A stretch of 64,000 bases of DNA from Diatrype stigma (lineage: Eukaryota > Ascomycota > Sordariomycetes > Xylariales > Diatrypaceae): the NCBI GenBank assembly GCA_022225965.2, contig JAKJXP020000056.1:62001-126000 (forward strand), in the 5' to 3' direction. The notes under the pieces were generated by a model. That model had not been told where the DNA came from. It ran no database searches and saw only the letters and a program-made list of their open reading frames with translations. This document shows, in pieces, positions 36,534-47,149 of this stretch. The position numbers were made by a program, and so were the translations under genes. Each line of letters begins with the position of its first letter. Position 1 is the first letter of the stretch.

Positions 36534-36687
36534 TTTATAAGGCAGCGGAAACAATTAAGTGGAAATAAAAACGTAATTATATTATTTAGGCTTAAATATG
36601 CCGGTTGCGTTTAGTGGAAAGGTTTATCTAGTGTAGTGGCCTAGTTTAGTGGCTTAGCATTATGACTGCCCCTGCTCTTTCCTAATA
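36534..36687 (-). repeat. 5' LTR of the outer gypsy element
   Basis: Direct repeat of 19876-20029. On the minus strand it is followed at once by TGGTAACATTTCCGG, a primer-binding-site-like sequence. Confidence 0.85.
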
Positions 36688-37040
36688 CCCAAGGTCATGC
36701 CTTGCTCTTAAGCCCAATTGGTAACTTCGAGTTTATAGTGAATCTTACCCCCCTTTTCCCCCTAGGCCCCCCAGGAGAATATAGAACAGCACGATGCGTA
36801 AGTGCTAAGGATTCATGGTTTTATAACATTACATCGGGCCCTGGACTTTATATAATGGTGCTTTTAACTGCGGAAATGACGTATCGGATGCTCATGATTT
36901 TGCTTATCACGTTCCCTTGTTGGCTCATAGGAAAGAGGGAATTAAGATGTTTTCTATAGGCGTATATAGGGAACAAAAATCAAACTATACCGAAAAAGAA
37001 TACGTAAGGCCCCCCCGATTCGGAGAAGCACAAAAGCCCA
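36688..37040. other. Island of ordinary composition inside the AT-rich block
   Basis: About 350 bp with near-normal GC, CpA/TpG present and runs such as CCCCCCTTTTCCCCCTAGGCCCCCC. It lies between the outer gypsy LTR and the next AT-rich repeat. An 85-codon plus-strand frame (36702-36959) is open but matches nothing I know. It may be unique host sequence at the original insertion site that was never duplicated and so escaped RIP. Confidence 0.55.
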
Positions 37041-37059
37041 AGTATTAAATGCTAGTCTT

Positions 37060-39010
37060 AATTATACGTTTATATATATATAAATTTTATTACATATTTA
37101 TATTATGCATGCATTTATTTTTAATTCTTTGCATAATTCTTTTTATTCTCGTATTTATTATTAAGCATTATAATAACTTTAATTACGAAATTTACTTAAT
37201 TGCATATATTAAACAGCTTTATTTAATATATAAACCTATTATAATTCTTATAGCGTCTTATTAAAGCATAATTATATCTTTTTAATACCATTATTCGTAA
37301 CGTTATTCCATGTTTTGCTTAATTGCCCGATATATTCTTTATTTTCCGAACTTTTAATATATTAAATTAATATTTGGCTTGCTTTTTTTATTATCGTCGG
37401 AATTCTTTTTAAATTTCTTAATATTAATTTATAATTATTTAGGCGGAATTAAATTTGGAACGCCACTTTTGCGGCCTTTACGAATGCATTCGTCGCTTTT
37501 GCCATAAAATACGCAATTAGCGCATGCATTGTTATAAAAAAACTTATTCGATTAATAAAACTTAAATAATAATATGCTATCGGATTATTCGTTGGTTTTA
37601 TAACGGTTATATAGCTTTTTATTTATTGCTTTAATTTTTGGATTACGTTAAATAATATATTTATTGAATTTGTTATTATTATGCATTTATTATAAAGCTT
37701 TAACGTAATTATTAAGGTGTTTTATGTAATTATTTACAATTTATATCGCATTTTTAAATTAACGGTTTATAATTATAATAAGTTCGGATTAATTTATTTT
37801 ACGGCGATTAGTTTTAATAAATTCCATTAAATCGTTAATATTAATAATAAATTCTTCGTAATCGCATATAATATCTAAAGCTCGATAGCGGTTTATAATT
37901 TTGCGAATCGCAATAATTTACATATCGTTATTATTTTATGCATATCTAATTAATTTTTGCTTATTATTAATTATTATTATATATATTTACGTTTACGACT
38001 TATTAACGAGATTTTATCGAAATATTAAAATGCTTTTAAATTTTAATTCCGGACGACGAATTGTTAATAAATATTATTTTAATATTAATCCATAGTTATT
38101 ATATTAATCCAAATATAATTAAATGTTATATATTAATTTATTAATTCGATTATTTTATTTAATATCGCTGGCATTATTACGTTAACGCATTGCTTTAATT
38201 TGGGTTTTATGTTTTATTATAACCTTATTAATATTAATACCAAAATATTAAAGCCATTTATAAATATATATTTATTGCCTTAATTATTTAATGGTTCCGC
38301 AATTGCGTTTTTAATATTTTATTAATCTTATACGCTTTTATTTATAACGCCTATAATAATAGGATTAATTAATATTAAATAAAGCACATAAAAATAATTA
38401 TATAATTTACGACTTTCGTTACGACGTATATTAATAAACGCGTAATATTGTTTCGGTATTTGTTTTATAATAAAAGCTAATAAGCCTATATAAATCGTTA
38501 TTATATTAATTATTATTGGCATAATGGAATATATTAAAGTAATTATAAAAAACGTACTTCCGGAAAACGATAACGTAATATGGCCGGTTAAATTAATTAT
38601 ATTGCGGTTATTAGAAATGCGTCGTAACGTTAAGTATTTAAGCATTAATTAATAATTATTTATAATAATAGAAATAATAAGAAGTAATTAACTTATTTTA
38701 CGAATCGTTATTAGCTATATTAATTTCGCCTTAACTTTATGCAAACGATTGTAATTTATTGCTTTAAACGAACGATTAGCGTTGGTTCCGAGCCGGCGTT
38801 TGCTTATACGACGACATTGCTATTACGTTTAAAGGCTTTTAAAATATCAATAAAAATGGCGTTAGCGAAAAAAGTAATAAATAAATAAAAAGAAAATAAT
38901 TATAACCCCCCGTAAATAACGTCCGAAATTATAATTAATTAAACGAACGCTTAACTTAAAGATTAAAAGTTATAAAGAAAATAAATAAATAAATATTACA
39001 ATAAAAAGGA
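37060..39010. repeat. Unidentified AT-rich repeat, copy 1
   Basis: This segment resembles 51830-53600 in the same orientation with much RIP-type divergence. Shared blocks include ACGCAATTAGC.CATGCATT (37509, 52220), GATATTAAAATGCTTTT and TTAATTAATATTAAATAAAGCACATAAAAATAATTAT (38366, 53090). The end resembles GCTTCGAATTAACATTCGCTTAT. A 105-codon minus-strand frame (38645-38328) survives in copy 1 only. I do not recognise the encoded protein, if any. Confidence 0.5.
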
Positions 39011-39530
39011 ATTTATAAGATAAGTTACGCATAGGTATTAAAAAAAATTATAATACGTACTTAAATACGTATTTATTAAAAGAAATTGTAATATATACCT
39101 AGGTACGTATTTTAATACGATTTAAGTAATAACATATAAATATATATATATATGTATATATAAATAAGAAAAAATTAAAAAATAAAAACGAAGCTTTATA
39201 TATATATATTTTTTCTAGCTATTAAAAAGATAGGTACGTATTAATATAAATAAGTTATACGTATTATTAATTACCTTAAATACGAAAAAAAAACTTTAAT
39301 ATCGAACCTTTTTATTATAACGTTTATTTTTAAGACATAACTTAAAATATACGGTTAAAATGCATTTAATAGCTTAAAATTTATAATAATATCAATTTCG
39401 CATATTAATATTAATAAATGGAAAAATATTCTTAAAAAAATATACGTTACGAATAAATTAAAAAAACGACGTTTTCGTTATATGTTAACCTGTTATATTA
39501 ATATATTAAATGCTATATATAAACGCTTTT

Positions 39531-39900
39531 TTATGCTTTTTAATGGTTTATTTGCTATCGTTTACGCATAATTCTACGTAAAGTATAATAACGGTATTAC
39601 CCGTTGGGCCCTTTTATGCTTTTAAGCGGCCTATTTATTAGCGCCTGCCTATAATTATACCAATAAATAATGCCGCCGCGCTTTTTTATGCTTTAAGCGG
39701 CTTACTTATTAATGCTTATATACGATTATATCCGGAATATACCAATAAATAATGCTGCCGCGCTTTTTTATGCTTTTTAACGGCTTATTCGTTAGCGCTT
39801 ATATATGATTATATTCGGAATATAACAGCGATACTATTCGCTATGCTTTTTTACGTTTTTTAACCGCTTATTTATTAGCGTTTGCATATAATTATACGCG
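39531..39900. repeat. Tandem repeat of about 70-85 bp units
   Basis: Five diverged units begin near 39531, 39614, 39686, 39768 and 39841. Each starts TTATGCTTTTTAACGGCTTATTTATTAGCG and most end CAATAAATAATGCCGCCGCGC. Two units also share GATTATATYCGGAATAT. Confidence 0.8.
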
Positions 39901-40021
39901 AAATATATTAATAACATTACCGCTTTAAATCTTTTATTTCTTTCATGTTTAAATGACTTATTAGGTTGCAATAAGAATAATTTAATAATGATAACGATAA
40001 AAATAATTTGGAAATAATAAC

Positions 40022-40204
40022 AAAAGCAACCTAAAAATAATAATAAAAGCAATTTAAAAATAATAATAAAAATAACCTAGGAATAATAATAAAAGCAATT
40101 TAAAAATAATAACAAAAGTAATTTAAAAATAATAATAAAAGCAACTTAAAAATAATAACAAAAGCAATTTAAAAATAATAATAAAAAAACCTAAAGATAA
40201 TAAT
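40022..40204. repeat. 23-bp minisatellite, eight units
   Basis: Seven 23-bp units and a 22-bp last unit follow the pattern AAAAGCAATTTAAAAATAATAAT. Unit boundaries are regular and substitutions are mostly transitions. Confidence 0.88.
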
Positions 40205-42620
40205 AGGGTTATATTAATAAGCCGTAATAACAAATTAAGATTAAAATATTATTAAGGTTATAATAAATTAATTAAACATAATTAAAAAATAACGTAAAAA
40301 GCAATACCGTTTATATATTCGTACGGTATTTCTTAATTATCTGGCGGTTTAATCTTTTTAATTGTTTAATAATAGGTTTTATTCGGAATAATAATGCTAA
40401 GCTAAATTAATGCGTTTTATTAATTAAATTAAATAAATAAAGCCCTTTAAATTCCGTTAATCGAGATAATTAAATATAAGTATTAATAAAATTAATCCCT
40501 TTAGCTTTGATTCGAATTAACGTTAAGCTTAAATAAGCCTTTTATAACGTTATGCCTTAAAATTTATATTCGGTTATTATAAAAATGAATATTAAAAAAT
40601 ATACTTTTTTATCGAATAATTTTAATTAAGTAATATATAACTTTTCCGGAAAAATTAGAATTATACCAAAAAATAAGTTAAAAATATAAATATTCGCGTT
40701 ATTAGCTAATATAACCAGGATAACCTTAAATAAATAAGTAATAATTAAAACTAAAGGAAATGGCTTATAGATTTCGCTTTATAAATCAAAAACGAATCCC
40801 TTTATAATAAATTCCGTATCATTAATTACCTTAAAACCTGGATATTTATTTATAATAACCGCAATAAATATGCCATAAATAAAGGCCAAATATGCTAAAA
40901 GCTTTAAAATTAAGTCGTTCATTATCGTAAACGCTTTATAAATAGCTTTAATAATTAATTTCTTTTTAAACGTATAATATAACAAAAAAATATATACATA
41001 TTAATTATGTCTTTTAATAAATGCCAATATTATTTATAAATTTAAGGAATATCTTATAATATTAATAAGAATAATCGCTTTAATTATGGGTAAAAATCGA
41101 ATCGTAATTGCGTTAATTAGCTTAGCATTTAGAATTTTTATATTTCTTATTAATTGCTATTTATTTCGAAAAGCAATAAGGATTTTACGGAATTCCTGGT
41201 TTGTAGTTCTTATTTGCTTATTAAAACATATTATATTAATAAATTTCTTTTAAAATTTATAACCAAAATATTAAAGATCCTTTTGAATATTAAAATGTTT
41301 TTCCGTTGCTTCGTAATCGGCAGCGTTTATGGATTTGCTAGGAAAAAACATAAAATCGAAACGAATTGGTACGAATTAATAAAAATCTTTAAAGAAAATA
41401 ATAATAAGCATTCCGTTAAAATTAATAAAATAGCCGATAATTTATTATAAACGCTTATGTATTTAATAAAAATTTACATTACTTATTATGTTATATTTAT
41501 TAATAATTAAGACGTTAATTTTTTATAAAACTTTAGCTATAAATTCCGAAATAGATTTTTCTTTTTTATTGCCGCTATTTATAATTTACAGGTTTAATAT
41601 GAAATAAAATATAATACCATTAATTCCAGTTTTAGCAAATCTTAATATATTAATTAACTTAAGCTTTTATCGGAAATTCTTTCGCTTAAAAGCTATTATT
41701 AATGCTTTAATAACCCGACTTTTTCCTATGCCACTTTTTTCGCCAAAATAAAATAACAACTATAAAAATTCATTCGATAAAAAATGGCCATTAGCTTTTT
41801 ATGCAAATCCGTAATTTTCGCTAATGCTTTTTTTAAATTTATCGAATTTATTTATATAATGCAGAACTATATTTAATGCTACGGCTTGCTTAAAATTAAG
41901 TTAAAGTTTTTATTATAACTTTTTATTTATATTTTTTCAAATTATGCCTTTTTTTAATAATTATTACGATAGGCTTAATTTAAATGCGGCTTTATTATTG
42001 AATTCGGCGTAATTAATTAAAGGCAATAAATATGAAATTATCGTTTATTCCTATTAGATTATCGTCGTTATTTAAATCTTTTATAAAAAATAATTAGCGT
42101 CGTTTTAAAATAAAGTTTAGGCCTTATTAAAGTAATTCCGAAATTTTATTTAGTTTTCCTATAGCTTGTTTTAATAGATTTTGTTTTAAAGCCTTTAATT
42201 TCGATCTTTAAGCTTTATTCGATTCGTTTATAATATATTACAGATTCCGTTTTATATTATTTTCTTTTAGCTTTTTATATAAATCTTAATATTTATTTAA
42301 TTCCATTTAATAAGAAAATTAAGCTATAATAAATAGCTATACAAAAATGGCAAATTAAAAGATATCTCGTATGATATTTTTAAAAATGCTTATTTCACGA
42401 TTTCTCGTATCCGTTAAAATATTAATTACGTTTTAAATAAAGCCTAATAAGCCTTTATAATTTAAAACCTTTTTTTGTTTTTATTAAAGCCCGTTTTTAT
42501 TCGTTAATTTAACGGAATTATCGTTTTTAATTCCGATATTCCAGTTTTTACGTATATTTCATAATTAAGCGTTCTTTTTAACGTTTTTACGGAATTTATG
42601 TAACAAATTGAAATTATTAT

Positions 42621-42635
42621 TATAATGCCGTAATT
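42621..42635. repeat. 15-bp direct repeat (candidate target-site duplication), left
   Basis: TATAATGCCGTAATT is identical to 44318-44332 and sits exactly where the composition changes. Confidence 0.6.
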
Positions 42636-44317
42636 AAGACGCGCCGGGGGCGCATTTATTGGGTGCGAAAGAAGCTTTCGCTATTGCCGGAAGAAAAAAA
42701 GCGGCGACCGCCGGACAACTACGGATGGAATTAGGACTAAATAGAAAGGCCGGGCTGAAATCGCAGCGATATACCTTAATGGATTCCAATAACTAAAGAA
42801 TACCAATACCTAAGGATTTAAGATGCGAAGTCGATTTTATTTCGCCGCGGACCCAAACGGAAAAAGTTGGAATATAAATACGGGCCGAAATGCGGATAAA
42901 AATAGGCGTAATTATTGCGACGTTACCGAAAGAATTGCCCGAAAGTAACGCATAAACGGGCAGCTTTTTAATAGGCTTACGTACGGCGGACCGAATTTTG
43001 TATAAAACATCGTATATACGTTCGACGTTTTAAAACGGAATTAATACAAACCGACTTATAAAAAACCTTAGCTTACCTTTTATGCGTTTTCGGTAAGGTC
43101 CGCCTAGCATTTCGTAATAAACGATTAAAACTTTCGGAATTCGGGCTTAAAACCATCGGCGAATTAAGCGAAATCAAAACGATTTCGAAAAAAAAACGGG
43201 AAGCTTATTTTATAGCAATCGGAAATGGTTTTTTTATAATGCTTATACGTAATGCATTAACGAAATTTATTAGTTATATCGGTTAAATATCGGAATATAA
43301 CGACATAAAAACGAAACGACTTATAACGGTCGCAATAAAACAAAAAAGGATCTTTCGTTATGCGATACGTATAAAGCACGCATTCCACCTTTTTCGATAA
43401 AAAATCGGAATAAGTCGAAATATCGGAAACGGGCTCGTTAAAAGGGCCCGATATCGTCGCAAAATCGAAGCGATTAAGCCGTAAAAATAATAATAAAACG
43501 ATAAAACGAAAAAAACGAAACGAAATCGGCCATAAAACGAACGGACAAATAAAATTAAACGGCTAAACAACATATTATCGAAATTAATAAATATCGAATT
43601 AACGTCGAAAGCAATAAAGAATTACGCAAATTCGAACCGACCTTAAACGCCCGGATTTCCGAATGCCCAAAGGCAATCCGAATTCGTATATAACATAAAA
43701 AATAAAAAAAATAATTGCAGTAAATTAAAAAATAATAAAAAATCGATTCGAGCCTTTATTTTTAAAAGTCGAATCGATAACGAAAAAAAATTACGTACCG
43801 GATTAATTATTATTATTAAAAAAGAAAAAAAAAAAAATTTCCGGACGAAAAAAAAGCAAGGTATTTATACCTTAAAGGCGGTATATAATTTGTTCTGCCG
43901 GTTAAGTCGTCGTCGCGTCGACGCCGGCCGGAACAAGTGGTTTACTTATACCCGGAGCGATGTATCGGGCATACGAGCTATTCCGTACCGCCTTTTTCCT
44001 TTTCCCTATAACCTATCTTCGCTTATTCAGCATATTAACATTATACCTAATAATACGTACGCCGTATATTTATGACGCAAAGCCGAACCGGCTTTACGCC
44101 ATAACTTTACTTTAATTTAATAAATGGCTTTAGGCCTTTTTATAGCAAGGAACGAACAAAAACCGTTTTAAATACCTTTTATATATAACCAAAAAAGCGA
44201 CTTCGATGCGAACCAGTAGGTTTTTCTCCTCGATTTCGGTTTAAGGTTTCCTATTATGTTAAAACTAAACGTATACCGGCATGGCCCTTTGGGCCGTTAA
44301 CCGCGTAATATCATATA
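42636..44317. mobile_element. 1,682-bp insert of unknown type within the Helitron relic
   Basis: The segment is clearly richer in G+C and CpG than its surroundings (it starts AAGACGCGCCGGGGGCGC). The change coincides at both ends with a 15-bp direct repeat. It has no terminal inverted repeats and no poly-A that I can see. Open frames are short (71 aa minus at 43573-43358; 61 aa plus at 43890-44075) and unrecognised. An inverted pair AAAGGCGGTA (43874) / TACCGCCTTT (43986) encloses a TATATAA. A long target duplication without TIRs would suit a retroposed sequence (LINE, SINE or processed transcript), but this is inference. Confidence 0.55.
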
Positions 44318-44332
44318 TATAATGCCGTAATT
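44318..44332. repeat. 15-bp direct repeat, right
   Basis: TATAATGCCGTAATT, the second copy. The sequence to its right resumes the AT-rich Helitron-like relic. Confidence 0.6.
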
Positions 44333-47149
44333 TTTTAGGCATAATATATCGGAATTTCTGCTATAATTTAAGAAATATTTCGGTTTCATTATTAATAAAA
44401 TGTTACTAAAAAACGAATAAAACGAACCGAATTACTGGATTATAAGCAAATGCTATATTATTATTATTTATTTATAATAAAAACGACCTAATAAACATAA
44501 AAACCTTTACGTAATTTTAATATAAAATCCGTTAATAATAAGAATTCGTATGCAAAAGTCCTTTAAATTTAATATATCTTTATATTAACCATTTATTTTT
44601 ATTCGGCTTTTTAATAATTTTTATCATAAAAGCATAATTATAAAAGCACAAGTTACGAAATTAAAGGCTACGTTTTTGATACGCCTAAAAAATGGTAAAT
44701 TCTACTTTATATTTTAAACTAAATAAAACCGAATCCTAATTAACCGATTTTTTTTCTTCGTTAGCATTTTTAACGGCAAGCTTTTATAAATAACGCCATA
44801 ATCGACGAATTAATTAATATATGGTTATAATATGCAGCCAACGCTAATTTTTTTCCGAATAATAATAAGTCTTATAATTTAATAAATAATTGCAAACGTT
44901 AATAAAAAATAATTTTCAATTTAAAAATATTTTATTAATAATACGTATTATAAAGCTTATAGCAATTATATTCGGATTATTTTAATTAATAAAGTTTGGA
45001 ATTTTTATTAACGTATTTAAATGGGTTATAAATATAATTAATCGTTAGTATATAAAAAACTTTAATTTAATAGCATAATTCGTAATATAATATAATAAAG
45101 CAAAGGTTTTGGTTTTCGTATAAATTAATAAAAAGTTATAATTATGCTTTAATGCAGTAATAATAAACGGATTTTAACGAAAGCAGCTTTTATTTAAGCG
45201 CTTAATATAAAAAATGCCATTATTATTAATATAAATTCGTTTTTTTCGGTCTTACGGCCAGCCAAATCGATATCGTCGTTTATGGTTTCCTTTTTTATTA
45301 TTTTTAAATGCGGCATATTTAAAATATATTTAATTATATATATAACATTATGCTATAATAATAATTATTTATGCCTCGTTTTTTTATTTTGCTTTTAGCC
45401 GGTTAAAATCGTATTCGAGCTTTAAATTCGATTCGAATCGTATATAATTAATCCTTCGAATAACTGATATATAAGCGTCGTAATTTTCGTAAAAATGCTT
45501 ATTAACCCAGGAAATAAAGCGTATAATTTTATTAAGATTTTTGCTGTTATATAAATTATTTAATAAATTTTTAGTATTTATGTTTTTTTCGATCCATAAA
45601 ATGCCGTAAAAATGAAAGGCTTTTCGTTTATTAATTTCGATTGCGCCAAAATAATAATTTATGGGTTTAAATGTTCCATTCTTAGTTTTAGTTCGAACTA
45701 GTTTTTCGAAAAATTCTTATATATACGTATAAAATTATTATATAAAAAATATAAAATCCTAATTAATTTCCTTAAAAATCCGGCGGCCTTTTATAAATAA
45801 TTCTTTTTTAATACGTTCTTATTGTTGCTTAAAATACTTAAATCCGCGGAACCGACGGCCGAACTTAATTCGAATTAAAAAAAATAAATCGTTCGGATTA
45901 ATTATAAACCAAATTAAAGGAATTTTATATCGTATAATTATGGACTTAATTTTATTTCTTTATTGTACCTTTATTTTATTTAATAGTAATTATTAGCGGC
46001 CGAATATTGCTATTTCTTATAAAAGCTTTGCTATTCGAAAATTGCTAATAGGCTTATATTATTTTAACTCTTAATTAATTTCTGGCAATTCTTTGCGTAT
46101 AATCGTTTTATAAATGCGCCGTAATCGTAAAAAAACAAACTTAAACGCCCGGGCCTTATTAATTCTAAAATTATTATTTCGAATAATTTTATTAAATACC
46201 AGAAATAAAAAAACTAAATAAGTTTTAATATAAGCTTTATGTTATCGTAATTTTATTAAGGCCCAATTATATCATATTAATTAAATATATATAATAAATT
46301 ATAAAAATCTTATTTACTTTTATAAATTAAATGGTTTTTTTTTAGGCTTTAAGCTTTCTTTTTTAATTGCTATTAATAAAAATAAAACCTCCAGTTTTAT
46401 ACGGTAAAATCTTAATAAACGTAAATGCAAAATAATTTAAATCACGGACGCTTAAAAAGTGATTCCCAAAACGAATCCGTACATATAAACGACCTTCGGT
46501 AATTTTTTTTTCCGTTATATTATCTTAATATTTATTCCTTTATAAAAACTTAAGGGCAATAAATTCCTATATAAACTGGGCCTTTTCCGCATTATTGGCG
46601 CGGATTTAATTTAATAAAAAGAATCCGAAAAAGGTAATTATAAATAAAATGCTTAATTCTTTTTTTATAAGGTTTAAGTAATCGGTAAATAAATTAAAAA
46701 ACGTTAAAAATATAAAACGCGATAAAAATGTATTATTTATTTTTAATTAATCCATAATTTTCGGGATTTTTCATAATATAATGCAAATTATTAACCGATA
46801 TATAAAAACGAACCAATAATTGCTTTAGTTTTTTTTAATATTTACGTCCAATTTTTTTTTTATAACTTTTCATTAAGTTTATTCCTTTAGTTTGCATTTT
46901 CGTTTTTATCCGAATCATCTTTAAAATTACTTACATTTTTATTAAATATAAAAGGCATAAATTTGTTTTTTGGAACATAAGTTAATCGTTAAATACTTTT
47001 TTATTTTATATTAGGCATTAAGATAATATTTTTTATTATGCTAGGCGGAAATATTTTATTCGCTTTATGTTATATATTTTAAAAAGCATTATTTGTTATA
47101 ATTTAACGATATAAATAATTATATATTCGCAACTAAATTAATGCTTTTA

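Larger units (their letters stand above)
19876..36687 (-). mobile_element. Outer Ty3/gypsy LTR retrotransposon (minus strand), split by a nested element
   Basis: Two 154-bp direct repeats bound the element. The inner 7,077-bp insertion and its duplicated 5 bp leave about 9.7 kb of original element. On the minus strand, a TGG-starting primer-binding-site-like sequence (TGGTAACATTTCCGG, 36533 downward) directly follows the 5' LTR. A purine run (AAAAAAGGG, about 20034-20043) directly precedes the 3' LTR, so the LTR edges are consistent at both ends. Coding relics run gag (split across the insertion), protease, reverse transcriptase and integrase in Ty3 order. LTR terminal dinucleotides are no longer TG/CA, which RIP could explain. 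I see no clear target duplication. About 0.9 kb at 20.03-20.95 kb after the integrase has no recognisable domain. Confidence 0.85.

Noticed and set aside
38328..38645. 105-codon minus-strand frame resembling a membrane protein
   Set aside because: Hydrophobicity follows from the base composition, and the homologous region in the second repeat copy is not open. Kept only as part of the unknown repeat.
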